The position numbers and the translations under genes were made by a program. Positions 1 to 12,600 of a stretch of DNA of 64,000 nt are shown here, piece by piece. The notes beneath the pieces are model-generated. The model was not told the DNA's origin. It did no database searches and saw only the letters and a program-made list of their open reading frames with translations. Within the stretch, counting starts at the first letter, position 1. The number at the start of each line of letters is the position of its first letter. The DNA is from Tetrahymena elliotti 4EA. Its lineage: Eukaryota; Ciliophora; Oligohymenophorea; Hymenostomatida; Tetrahymenidae. Location: positions 191,451-255,450 of the forward strand of contig JH720332.1 of NCBI GenBank assembly GCA_000231825.2. The letters are read 5' to 3'.

Positions 1-404
1 TTATTTTAAGAGCCATACTCAGCAAAAACATCTTCATAAAAGACTTAATTGTAAAACTTAAAGTAATTCTCAAACTTGGCAGTATTCTTATCTTCCAAAA
101 ATTAGATCATTTTTTAAAGCCACACATAAACTGTCTGAATTTGCTTTCTTTCCTATTCCAATAGGTCTTACTTTTACAATAGTTTTAAATAATTTTAAAT
201 GTCTAAAAGCTGTTCTGATTATCCACGAATAAAAAGCTACTCTACTTTACCATAGAATGAAATAGTATACAAAAAGGATAAGTTTTAAGACTTATTCTAA
301 ATATATTGAGTAACAAAACCTATTTTTATTATAGCATCGCCCTAACCTACATTTTTATACACCTTAAGCAGTTACTACCTAAATAATTAAGTTTAGTTAT
401 TCAT
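1..404 (-). CDS. N-terminal part of an unknown protein, cut by the window edge
   Basis: With TAA/TAG read as Gln, a frame starting at the ATG at 402-404 stays open for about 134 codons to the left edge. It contains at least fifteen TAA/TAG codons and no TGA. The visible part begins MNNQTQLFRQQLL, is rich in Q, K, L, F and Y, and looks mainly alpha-helical. No domain was recognised. The upstream region (405 onward) is AT-rich with no competing frame, which supports this start. A second minus-strand frame in the same stretch also stays open for a while but is hydrophobic and irregular, so I prefer this one. Function unknown; the C-terminal part lies outside the window. Confidence 0.6.
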
Positions 405-1934
405 TTCTACCTTTTAATTAGTTATTTTATTTAATTTGCTTTTGCAAAACTATTATTTCAAAATTAAATATTTTGCTCTTTACATTTAATAAAAAAGAGA
501 TTAATAAGGAAATAGAATATTTGAATAGTTTTTCACTTTTTCTTCTCATAATCATTAAATAAATAATTTGATATCTTTTAAAAACTTCTTCTTGTTTAAT
601 TATTTGGCGATAAATAAAATTTAAAATATTTTTATTTTTGATATTTTCAAATCATCAATTTTCTCAAAGAATTAAAATAAGGATATTAGATAAATCAAAA
701 GAAAAACTGAACAAATTTTGCTGAATAAATATTTTAATTTTAAAAATTTTTACAATTTTTACTTAACCAATCAATTAATTTGAGCACCAATTAGTATAAG
801 TAAAAAAAAATATCTAATGTTTATTTAAAAAAAAATAATATTTTTTCACAAATTTGTTTATTTAAAAAAAATAATTTGTTTGATAAAAAAATTTGAAGGA
901 AATATTTTAATAAAGTAGATAGTGGAAATTGATAAATTTATAATACTATACTTATTAAAAAGATAAAAAGATTTTGGAAATCTATTTTTTAATCAGAAAA
1001 AAAATCTAAAATTTATTGTTAATTTTATAGTAACATTTTAGCTAGCTAATTCACAGCAGTTTTTAAATATATTGAAGAAATAAAAGTATTTTAATTAATT
1101 GAGAATGATAAATTTTTTTAAAAAAGGATATATATTAATCAAATTTAGTTTGCGGTATTCAATTTAAATTACTTAACTAAATATTAATTTTAAAATAATT
1201 TGGAAAGAGATATTTGTGGATATATGAACAATTAAGTGTCCTTCCTTTTTCAAAATTCCAAATACTTTGCTAAAATTTCAAATTTATAATAAAAAAGAGT
1301 AAGAAAGCTATTTATTTTTTACATTTAGTATGATATTGTTAGTTGCTAGTTTGAAACCTTAAAGTAAAACATTATTTTTTGTAATAAAACTGTTTAATAT
1401 TTTAGTTTATTAATATTTAATAGTAAAAATAAATTATGGATGTACTAAACTTTTTTAAAGTAGTTTGATGGTTATTTATTCTAAAAATATGTATCTGAGT
1501 AAATAATTTAATATATTTCTCAAATAAAAAAAATTACATTAATCAATATCAAACTCAAAACAAAATAAAATTTTATTCAAATTCAATTTATCATAGCAAA
1601 TCCCAATTATATTGATATCTTCTAATGAATTATTTTTTTTCACTCACTAATTAATTTAGAATTTAAAATAATAATACTACTGATACTCACAACCTTAAAA
1701 AACAATATTTGAATTTGCTTATAAAAATTATGTTTTAAACATATATCAATCAAAATAAATTTTTATCATTAAATATTGTATTTTTTTTAATTTAAAGCTC
1801 ATGTAATTCATTTTATAAAGTAAATTTGATTTTAATATGCTCTAGGCATAATAATTTTAAATTAAAAATGGTAATATTTCTTTAACATAAAAATAAATTG
1901 TGATTTTGTTTGATAGCTAAAATAAAGATAAAAA
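405..1934. other. Intergenic AT-rich DNA, no gene seen
   Basis: Very AT-rich spacer between the 5' end of the edge gene and the 3' end of BBS7. It holds homopolymer A and T runs (for example 780-900) but no convincing frame under the ciliate code and no RNA gene that I can recognise. It should contain the promoter of the minus-strand edge gene and the 3' UTR of BBS7. Confidence 0.6.
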
Positions 1935-4900
1935 TCAACTAAGAATATATTTAATTACGCGATCATAATCATACTTTTCTAAGTATTGAATTATTGTATC
2001 TATTTTATATGAAGGGTCATCTAGTTCTTTTAAAGTAGCTCTATCGAAAACCCTTTTTTAATTAAATTATTTAATATTTATTATTTGTAAAATAACTGCT
2101 AATTTAATTTACAAATCACTAACAATGCCCTTTAAATATTCAATCTTTTATGGGAGATTACCATAATCTTTTAGAATTTAATCTGAGTTTTATAAAATTT
2201 ATTTCATTTCTGGTGTCATAAAATCAATTTCTTCATCCTTTTTAATAAAAAATGATTAAGTTATTTAAATAAGCTATAATTCTTACTTGTAATTTTAATT
2301 CTTTTAAGGCTGGCACTATTTTCAGCTTAACAGTTTAATTTTTATGATCTTCAAATAATGGTTTTAAAAGATCTATCATATGAGGAATACTTTTATCATT
2401 TATATTCCACTTAACATTCACAATAGTTCCCCTCTAATTTACCTAGTTATTTATGAAATCTTTTACAATAGCAATTGTACTAACAGAATCACTCTAAAAA
2501 ACAGCTTTTCCTTTACTATAAGTGCAGATCAAATATGAACCTACTAGGGAAGATTTAAACATGTACTTGACTTCATCATCATGATTTAAAACAGGAATAT
2601 CAGGTATCATTTCTTAAACATAATAGTGAATTTCTTTTGCTTAAAACTCTCCTGTAAAAGTTAAATCATTCATAGGTAATTCTATCATTCAAAATAATAA
2701 AAAAAATAAATCCATAAGTTAATTATTATTTTTCTTTCTATTTCATTAACACTTCAAAAAAATTTTTGTTTCATTTGATCAGAAATTCATTTTTTTAGAA
2801 AATTAAATTTGGATTAAACCTTCATTTTAAAAGAACAGTTTATAAATCTAAAATGCAAGATATTTGTTTTAAAATTTATCTCACATATTTTGGTTTATGG
2901 ATACTCTTTTATAAATAAGAAGAAAAGCTCTCAATATTTTTATGATATTTATTTTATTCGAATAATCTATTTTACTTTATTTAACTGCTTTGGAAATATT
3001 CAAAACTTTGAAAATAAACTTTACTTTAATTATTTCAACAATTTTTATTTTTAATGAAAATAATACCTGAATTAGGGATTTCGTTTGTTCTAACATGCAA
3101 TGATAAAGGTTTAATAGGAACATTTATAACTTGACAATTCATAGGATAAGGACAAGTAATGATATGAACTTTGATATCACCTGATTTTCCTTCATAAGTT
3201 CTCAATTTGAATTCAATTTTTTAGACGTTTTATTCTGGCATACGATAAGTAGCTAAGAAAAGTGATTCGTTTTAAGGATCTTCAGGTGAAAAACTTTTTA
3301 TTGCTCCTTTATTATCAACATCTATTATCTCTAACTTTAGATTACTTTAGAGTGCAATTAATTCAAATGGATATTGGCAACTTAAGTTAAGGTTATAAGA
3401 AGCCTCACTTGAATTAATAGTTAGTTTATAATCAACCTTAACATGAACTTCATTAACTAAAGCAACATGGCCATCTTCACTAACACACTTTTTTTATAGC
3501 TCATCTGCTAATTTTTCTAAATTTAATATATCTTCTTTTAGTTTTTGTATCTGTTTATTAATAAAATAAAATCCTTAAAATAATTTCCTAAAAAATATTT
3601 AAAAAAAACAAAAAATATTTTAATTACAGCCAAGGCATTATTTTTAACTTTTTCTTGTTCGACTGTGCTTAAATCTGTTTTTGATGATGAAGGTATTTGT
3701 GTTTGTGATGCAAATTTTTAATTAGTTTCTTATATTCCCAAAACACGACCAGAGAAAGTGCTAATTAAGAATTCTCCAACGCCTGGTTAAGTGAAATAAC
3801 CTCCATCAATAGAAGTAACTTATTCTTCAACTGTTTTTCTTGCTGCAGTTTCTAGCTCCCCATTAATGTTGCATTAAAGAAGCTCTAAAGTGCTATCTTC
3901 GTATGAGACAAGCAAATCAGAGTTTCCTTTTCCATAAAAATCAAAGCTATCAAAGAGATTAATACCATTTTCAGAGTTTTTTAATTGCCAAAGTAGTGTA
4001 GGTTGAGTTTTAAATTTTGTCAATGACATATCTAACATAATCAACTCTCCATCACTTGTTGCGCATAAATAAGTTTTAGGAGACTAAGTCTTAGATTATA
4101 TTAACTAATATTAAGTTTAATAAGGTTTCATATGATTCACCAAAGATGTCATATTATATTTCATAAATTCGCTATCATCTTAAATCACTCTTAAAGTATT
4201 ATCCTGAATTAACGTTTTAAAATAAATTATTAACATTTCTCTTGCTGCTTTTATATTTCCTTCCAATCAAAGTAAAACAACAGTAAAGAATTCAAAATTT
4301 AAAGAAAAAATAATTTTGAAAAATTACTCCACATGCAAGAATACTTTGAATTTTATTTCCTTCAATAACGTTACTTGAATGCATGCAATTAATTAATTCA
4401 CTGCTTAAATAGTCATATTTATCTCTCATTTAATTGTCAGAAAGAATATCGAATTCTGTGAATAAATATTTCTTTTAAAATAAGTTATATAAAAGGAATA
4501 GGAATAACAAAATAAAAATACTCCTGCTCCCCAAATACTATTTCCTTCTACTTAAAATTTAGTAATAAGATCACTGCTTTTAGATTCTCCTTTAAAAACT
4601 TCCTTTCCTTTGCGACTCATTGCTTTTATTGAAGTTCCAGTGCTATAAAAGATTCTGTCATTCTCATTCTATTAACTATAACCTAATTGAACATGGTTGA
4701 TTTCTTTACCAGATTAAGTTGATTTAGAAACAAGAACATGCTCATTTTTTTAATACTCAAAAATATGAAGATATCCATTATCATCACCAATTGTAACTAT
4801 TAACATTCATATAATTTTAAAAAAGCTGATTAAAAATATATCCCTATTAATTTCATTTAGTTAAATTTATACATGTCTATAATTTCTACTTTTGCTTTGA

Positions 4901-4981
4901 AGGTAATGCCTTTAAAGTATTTTTATTTGTAGAGCCTACAGATACATACTAGGTGCTTACGAGCTAATTAACGTTATTCAT
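1935..4981 (-). CDS. BBS7: BBSome subunit BBS7 (Bardet-Biedl syndrome 7 homologue)
   Basis: BBS7 is a core subunit of the BBSome, the coat complex that moves membrane proteins in and out of cilia. The frame (ciliate code, several introns) starts at the ATG at 4979-4981 and ends at the TGA at 1935-1937. The N-terminal part at about 4480-4800 matches the BBS7 beta-propeller start: VTIGDDNGYLHIF, later IFYSTGTSIKAMSRKGKEV, like human IGDHDG and IRGFTKRGKQ. The middle at 3060-3200 carries CQVINVPIKPLSLHVRTNE, almost the diagnostic human IKPLSLHQRT. The C-terminal part at 2130-2690 continues with PMNDLTFTGEF and the appendage-like region. The last residues, EKYDYDRVIKYILS, align with the human C-terminus. 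An intron of about 370 nt lies near 2700-3060 and others near 3550-3640, 4200-4310 and 4800-4870. Not every splice site was resolved. Identification is firm. Confidence 0.93.
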
Positions 4982-6235
4982 TTCTATTACTAAAATATTA
5001 TATGTTTTAAAATCTTAATAAGTACTTCCTATTTAGTAAATTAATTTTGAAAATACACTGATAAATATCAAAAAATTAAATAATTGATTAATAATTTGCA
5101 ATAATTTATTTTAAAGCATATATCTTTTTAACCCAAAATGACTATCTTATTCTTAAAAACAATCAAAAATTTATTTTAAAAATCAATTATTCATCAAAAA
5201 AACAAACAAAATCTTTTGAAAAAAATGTTTATTTAAAAAAAATAATTTAATCTGATAAAAATTTATATTTTATTGTTAAGATTAAATGAATAGTAACAGG
5301 AAACATATGAATTAAATGATGAAAAGTACAATCTATCTACATAATAATTCTATTAGTTTTAATAAAAAGGTATTTACACATAAAATTAAAACTTGTTCAA
5401 TAATAATAAAAATTTATTTTAAAGGTGATAAAAATGCTTTCAATAATATCAAGTATTATGATAGATAAAAATAAATAAATATTTTAATATTTTGATAATT
5501 TCTGTTGTAACATCATAAGATTTTTTAAAAAAAGTAAGTCATTTATAATTGAGTAAAAACTAGATGAAAAGTATAGTAAAATCTTTCTTAAGAACTCTAT
5601 TAGTTTTAAAAAAGAGGTATTCATTCACAAAGTTAAACATTTTTGTCTAATCTAGCTTTTACAATAAAGTTATATTTTAAGATGATAAATTATAACAGTA
5701 TTAAGGTTGAAAGGTTGATTAAAATAAAAAAACTTTTTAAATATTTTGATATGGTAAAATCTTAGCTCTTTAGAGTCTTTCTCTTGATATTTTAAAAATA
5801 TAAATTACTTTAGATTTGTAATCAAGAAGATCATTTAATTTTAGTCAGAATAAAAATTAGATTTATAATTTTTTTTACTTTTACATAAGTAATGCTGAAA
5901 ACTTAAAAGATTAAAATGAAAATTAAATTTATTTATTTATTTTGATAGAAAATGTTTGTTGAGTTTAAAGAAAAGTAAATTTGAAGAGAAATGTTAAATT
6001 TGGTAATAAGGAAATATTAGTATCTAAGCATGAAAATACAAGAGAGATGAATGAATATAGATTGCAAGCATATAAAGTGTGATTTATTGATGATTGATAA
6101 GTATTAAAAAGTAAAGACGAGTTATCTCATATGAATAAATTTTAGAAATTTGAAAGAGAGAAACAAAAAGGGAAGATATAATAGATGAGGGATGCATGTA
6201 TTTATTTATTTTGTTGATATAATTGAGGAGTACAG

Positions 6236-6262
6236 ATCTGAGGGAGGGAGGTGAGGGAGTGA
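6236..6262 (+). other. G-rich tract, possible quadruplex former
   Basis: The plus strand has closely spaced G runs (GAGGGAGGGAGGTGAGGG) in a window that is otherwise about three-quarters A+T. Four G runs of two or more within about 20 nt fit a two-layer quadruplex. It lies between the 5' end of BBS7 and the 3' end of the PTB gene. No function can be read from the sequence. Confidence 0.4.
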
Positions 6263-6949
6263 GTTATTGAGTTACTGGAGAAACAAAGTATTTATCAGCA
6301 GAAGCTTCTTTGAGTTGAGAAGGAGATTGTTGGAGTGAAGGAGTGATAGTCTAAAAAGTAGGTAATTTGCGATTAATCAATGTAAGTTTAAATAACATGG
6401 TTATTATTATTTTTGGAGAAGTATTTGTTAGTTTTAATGCTGTAAGTTTGTTTGTTTGTTTATTTACTTTATTGCTTTCAATGCAATTTTGTTTATTTTG
6501 ATTTAAATGCTGTATTCCTTGTACTAAAATATTGTATTTTATTACTACTACTATTATTATTACTATTTTTGGTTCTTTTAATTGAGTAATTCGTTATTTT
6601 TTAATTAAATATAAGAAAAATTAAAGATGAGTTAGATATTCAGCCAATAATCATAATTCTTGATTAGTTATTATTTTATTATTGGTGGTGATTTGTTTTT
6701 TTAATTATTTATTTATTTAAGCAAGTTTCTTTGGAAACGATTCAAGAAAGGTAGAGGAGAAGAAAAGTTTTAGAATGAGGCAGATAATTGATTGGTTTTT
6801 TTTGCACACTTAAGATGTGGATAAATTTTATAAAATTGAATGCTTGTTTTTTTTGATATTTTAATATATTTTGTTTAGTTGGAATTAGATATTATCTATT
6901 ATTTTAATTATTATTAATTTCATTTTTTAATTGCTTGATGTATTACTGT

Positions 6950-7085
6950 TGATAACGATCAACAATATATTTGAGTTTTTAGCAGTCAGTGATACATTAA
7001 AGTTTGTAATGATCAGTGATACATTAGAGTTTGTAACGATCAACAGTATATTACTGTTTAGAGTTTATAGTAATCAATAATCAAG
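6950..7085. repeat. Imperfect tandem repeat, unit about 40-45 nt
   Basis: Three degenerate units share the core GATCA followed by G/A-TACATTA or ATATT and then GAGTTT or AAGTTTGTAA, seen near 6956, 7010 and 7038. Spacing is roughly 40 nt, so the array is short and diverged. It sits just beyond the stop of the PTB-like gene and may be in its 3' UTR or in the spacer. Confidence 0.5.
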
Positions 7086-7198
7086 AATTTAATAATTTGT
7101 AAGATGTGCTTTATAAATGAATAATAAGTGATAAAGAAAATAGTGATAAATACTTTTTTGTTTAAATCAGTTCTTATTAAACAATCAAATGAATACTT

Positions 7199-9619
7199 TC
7201 AAATTCCTAACTTTTGAATGGCATTAACTACTTAAATATCTTCATCACTGTCATCATAATACTAATGATAGTTATTATCATTTAAATCATAGCCAAACAA
7301 AGAGGTTTACTAGGCTGGTATTTAATGAGTGTTATTGTTGCTGTTATGAGCAAAATTATTTATTTAGAATGTGGTACCTTAGTTAGCGTATTAGCCATTC
7401 TAATATTATTATTAGATCAATATTTAGTTTTAGTTCATCATGTTGAGATTGTATTATTGATTTTGCATCTATTGCTTCATAAGCAATTACTATTCTATGT
7501 TAGTATTAATGTTATTAGAGACAGGGAAATTACTATTGATATTACTTTATTATCCAGGAACTTGTTGTATATGATTAGCACTCTTAGTAAAAGAAATGCA
7601 TAGATTTCTACCATGGAAAGGAGTATCATGAAAAGTTGATATTACTCTCAAGGCATCATCTAAAGTTTCAAATTGAATTAAACACATTTGCTTTTTCTCA
7701 TTTGTAAAAAGCTTGAGTGTTACTATTTTAGCACCAGAAGAAGAGAAGAATTCATGAATTAGATCATAGTTGAAAAATTCCTTTTTAATGTTAGAGACAT
7801 GTAAAGTGCTTTTGGGAGCATATTGAGGTATTTGCTTCTTATTTTTATATCTAAAACATTATTGAGGGATTTGCAAAACTTGTTCTTGTTCATTGTTTTC
7901 TCCAGAATGAAGTTTCTTCTTTTGGAGATCAATTTGGTCATACTTGGAATAATCAATTTTAATTTATGCGTTGTAGTAATGCAAATTATTTAAATTATCT
8001 TTAGCTGCAGTAGATTAAGAAGTTTCTTCAAATTCTATCAAAGCTTGTCTCTTTTGTTTCATAAAAATAATTTTCACAATATTTCCATAATTGCTAAAAA
8101 GATTGTAAAGCATAGAAATTTTCAAATCAGGATAGTCAAGATGTCTGACAAACAAAACTTTTTTTGCTTCTTGATCTGCTCCCATACCATCATCCTATTC
8201 TAAGAAGACTCCATTATTAGAATACCCATTGAAAAATTATACATCACGATCGTTTGTTCTAAAAGGTTAGGGTTAACTAACTTAGACGTTTTCATCAACG
8301 TCAGAACAGTCGTATTGATTAAGATTAGCATTGTTTAAATTGTTGTTATTTGTTGAATATGAAGTTGATGAAAGACTTCTTATTGTGCTTGTATTTTATG
8401 AAATAGGAGGGATATTTTTAATCATATCATGATTATTAGCAGAGACACCAACACCAGTGTAATAAGGTGAAAGAAGAGCTGATTTTTGCATATTTTATTG
8501 CATGTTTTAATTTATATGATGAGACAATACTTAATCTTTCTTTTAGAAATCTCTAAAAATCTATGGAGAAATCATACTATTAGAATTTTGTTATTGCTAT
8601 TAAGACTGTTAAGTTCTGTAATAAATTTTAGATTCATAATGAGTGTTGTTAGATTGTGGGTTGTGAGGGTTTCCATGAATAGTGTGTCTACTTGTAAGAT
8701 TTCCAGTGCTACCATTGTGGTATTGGTGAGGGAGCATTGAAGTATGATTATATTATGATAAGTGAAAGTTAGATTACATAGTGTAATCGATGGATGAAGT
8801 GGAGCTAGGACGAATACCTCCTTCTAAAATGTGTGGTGAGTCGTAGTTAGGATCGATCTCACTTGGTACGTGATTTGGTAAGATGTGTTAAGAATTAACA
8901 AAATTTCCAAATCCATTATTTCCTTTTGCAAAGTTGCTTGGGTTGTTTGGTCCAAAATTATTATAAAAAGATTGAGAATTCTTATTTGGATTGATGAAGC
9001 TATTTTAAAAAGCTGCTTAACTATTTTATTTAACATTCATTGTGCTGTTTTGCATAATATTAGTTTGAGAAAATTGTTAGCTCTCTTGAATGTATTAGCA
9101 AGTGAAATTAGGATGAGTTGCGTAAAAACTAGTAAAATCATATCCTTCAGAATAATGGTTTTGTAAGTCAATAGTCTGAATCTGAGCATAATACACCTGT
9201 ACATTTTTTAATAAATTCTTTGTTTTTTGAAAGGAAATTTGATTCTTAACATATGTAGCTTCTGCTTAGGACATCATTTCCACAAAACACTTTATGTTGT
9301 TTTCTCTTCTTTCAAAAATTAAGACACGAATAACTCTGACATAAGGAGAGAACATATCAAAGAGATCTTAATTAGACTTAGTTTCGTTTGTATTGAAAAT
9401 AACAAGTAACACAGGAGAAAGATTATCAATAGTGTTAGCTTTCATGTGAGTTCTGTGCATAGCTAATTCTTCATTTTTTATAGACTACTCTTAAGGACTT
9501 ATTTTTTACTACTGCTATTGCTACATCACTTAAGATAACTATTGTTTTCCATGGTTTCCATTTAAGGGCTGTTATGTTTATAAAGATTGAGGTTTAGATA
9601 GCTTACTTGCCAAAGACAT
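7199..9619 (-). CDS. PTB/hnRNP L-type RNA-binding protein (multiple RRMs)
   Basis: One uninterrupted frame of 807 codons (806 aa), ATG at 9617-9619 and TGA at 7199-7201, so apparently intronless. Three RRM domains are visible. The first, at about residues 68-150 (VLLVIFNT, later FVEM), leads into VQVYYAQIQTIDLQNHYSEG, resembling the PTB RRM2 linker. The second is at about 488-565 (RNP2-like VLFVRHL, RNP1-like RQALIEFEE). It is joined through a short linker to the third at about 603-685 (STLHVSNIKKEFFNYDL, later MCLIQFET). The coupled RRM3-RRM4 spacing and the TLHVSNI start are typical of PTBP1/hnRNP L, which bind CU-rich RNA and regulate splicing, stability and translation. Residues 165-480 and the tail after 690 are Q/N/S-rich low complexity. 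One RRM relative to animal PTB appears missing or too diverged to see. Confidence 0.88.
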
Positions 9620-12600
9620 GCTCTTAGATGCGCTTTAAAGAGACAAAAATAAACTAAATTATTTATTTTCTTTGTTTTATCTTAATAAAAAGAGAGTGTC
9701 TTTCTTTAATCTAAATTTATTTGAAATAAAAAATTAAATAAGCCTTTCAAAAATTAAACATGCTCCATGCCCTTTGTCTACTCTTTGTAACTAACAAAGA
9801 AAGACAAAATTTTTAAATCATATTCTATTTCAAACAAGCTCTGTTTTGTCTTTCTAAAAATGTTTTTAGAATTACCAAATCCATAAAAAATGCAAGTATT
9901 CAAACTAATTTAGGAAAAGTTTAAATGAAAATAAAATTAGTTCTATTCAACTGGAAAGGTTATTGATGATTTGCTTAAGTAGAATTTTTTTTTCAAGGTA
10001 AATTTTATCAAAAAATTTAGTTTGTTTTTGTGATACTTTTAGCCCACTGAATGAATTGAATCAATGGTTGCTTGATTAGAGTAGCAAATTGAATTCTTAG
10101 CAATATGAATTATTGGTGAAGAAATAAATAGGAGTTTTTCTGGCTTGTTTGAGATACAGAAAATAGATAAAAATAACTAGAAAAATAATTAACATTTAAT
10201 AATTAGGGATAATTAATGTAAGAAAATTTTGTACTACTTTGAACGTATATTATTACCTGACGCTGTTTCTTTATTTGTTTGTTTGTTAATTAGCATTGAT
10301 TGATGATTAATTTATTTTTTTGAAAAATAAAAATTTGAATAAAATAATCAATAAGCTTTGATACAATTTTTTTTTGCTTTCTTTTTTGTTAGTAATAAAT
10401 TTTTTTGCTAATTTTTAATTTTTAATAAGTAATACCCAGTGAATAAACAGAGTGTAGCTTTTGAAGTAATGTTATAACTCAGACCAAACGCGCTTTTGAT
10501 GAGCTGAGCGATATTGAAAATTTGTATTTTTTGGATAGAGTAAGCTTGTTTCATTAATTTTATGCAAAATATTACTGTGATTATCCTCAAAAATATTAAT
10601 GAAATTCTTTATTTTCTTTATCTTAGGGGGATTTTTTGCCAATTTACGTTTCGAGTTATCAAACTTAAATAAAAGACAGCTTTTGTGAAGGCTGTAAAAT
10701 TAATTTAATCCAATCACAAATTAAACAGTCAAATGTACGCCATAAAGCAAGCATTAATCATTTGGCTTATTAATAGTTTGGTTCATTTTACATTTCTTTT
10801 GGATTGTATTTTCATCCTAGAAAAAATTGTGAAATTGTACTGCATACAAATGATTTATTTTTTGGTATCTATATTATGTCAAAGTAGTTCATGCTTATTC
10901 CTGCTTGTTACAAAGCAATTTGAAAATTGTTTTTAAGCTAAATGAAATAAAATTGGGCTAGGCATGTTGGCTTGTTCTAGTGAAAACGCACAAGTCTGTC
11001 TGACTTGGTAAAATAAATTTATATAAATTTAATACTTTATCCTTTCTTTTCTTTTTTAATTGCTTGCTTCTTGACTTTATTTGTTTGCTTTTTTTTTGGC
11101 AATGATCTTTCAAATTAACTCTAAATTCTTAATTTATTTATACACTTCTTTTTCTTCTTTGTTTTGTGAAAGCTATCAATCTATCTATCTTTGATTTCGA
11201 TTTACTTTCTTTATTTCCTCTTTTTTACTATTTTTTGTTTAGAAATCTTTATCAAAACAATACTAAACCTTAAAATCAAACAATCAATCTATTTATCTAT
11301 CTTTCATTCGCTGATACATATAAATTGCTGCATGTATGAGTAATGTAGGTGTGCTTACCTAAAAAACACTATCCAATTATAAAATCATTCAGTCAAACAG
11401 CTTTCTATTTATAAATCAATAAAAAGCTGAATAACAAACAAGAAAATTCAATAAATAAATTAACAAATTAATTTGTTTGCTTGCTTGATTGTTTGTTAAT
11501 CACAATTTGATTAATTTTTCTTTATTTTTTCTTTTTCACCCTCTCCATTCAGTACTTCTCTTATCTTTCTAATCTATTTGACTTTTATAATGCTTTAATT
11601 TCTTAAATTCTTCAATTTTTATTCTTTTTGAACATCTCTTTATACATTCATTAATTATCTGAGCTTTATTATGATATTCTGTTGATAATGTTGAAAAAGT
11701 GTATGGATCAGTCAAAGCGAATAAGGTTAATCAAATATTTTTCTAAATAACTACCTAAACAGCTTTGATTAAATTGCTTTAATAAATGTATAAATAATGA
11801 CCTTAATTTTGACAAAGAAAGAAAACAAGTGAAAAGATAATTTAACTATACTATTATTTAGGTATCAAATTTAATCGTTTTGAATTTCCTTTAGACTTGC
11901 AAAAAATAATTGATTATTATTTTACATTAAACTAGGTCGTCATGAATTTTATTTCCTCTTCCTCCTCATAATTTAATAGACTAAAAAAGAAAGAAAATAA
12001 GCATATAATTATCTCATTTCTATTTTATTTGTCCTTCCATTTACCTGAAATATAAATATTTACTCTAAAAATAGAAAACTCTTAAATTTCTTTTGACATT
12101 AATATTAAATTAACTGTTTTCAGTAGCTTTTTGTTGCAAAAGATTATTCTAGATTTCATTCTGGTTTTGATACATATTTTTCCATAAAAAAATGTTTGGA
12201 TATTAATTAGCACCACAAATCAAAAAATAATTGATTTTAACTGCAAACAAAAATCAATAAATGAAATAGAAGATTCATTTTTGTTTTGTAATTTCCTTAT
12301 TTTTTATAGTAATATCAAGCTAAAAATCACAAGAATATCCTTGTTTTATTCATAAAATATCATGTAAGATAAAATAAGAGTGTAAACTATCTTATGCCTA
12401 ACGAATTTAAGCCATTCTTAATTACCTTTACATTTATCCTTTTTAGAAAATAAATTCATGCTTTAAATTAATTTTTTATGCATTCATTAACAAATTCAAG
12501 ATTCTAAAATAGAAACCAAATTAATTATTTTGTTACATCTCTCATTCATTCATTGAAAGAACTAAAATTAATCAAATTTACCAATAAAAAATAAATGTTC

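Larger units (their letters stand above)
4982..7198. other. Intergenic: BBS7 upstream region and PTB gene 3' flank
   Basis: AT-rich spacer of about 2.2 kb. The part next to 4982 should hold the BBS7 promoter. I see no convincing gene under TGA-only stops. It does contain a G-rich block (about 6236-6262) and an imperfect tandem repeat (about 6950-7085), listed separately. Confidence 0.55.

Noticed and set aside
7325..9166. Plus-strand and short minus-strand standard-code frames
   Set aside because: They overlap the 806-codon PTB-type frame on the minus strand, which has clear RRM motifs; the short ones are shadows or pieces cut by TAA/TAG.
10733..10945. Hydrophobic frame of about 70 codons
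   Set aside because: Short, no known motif, and such frames arise by chance where TGA is the only stop in T-rich DNA.
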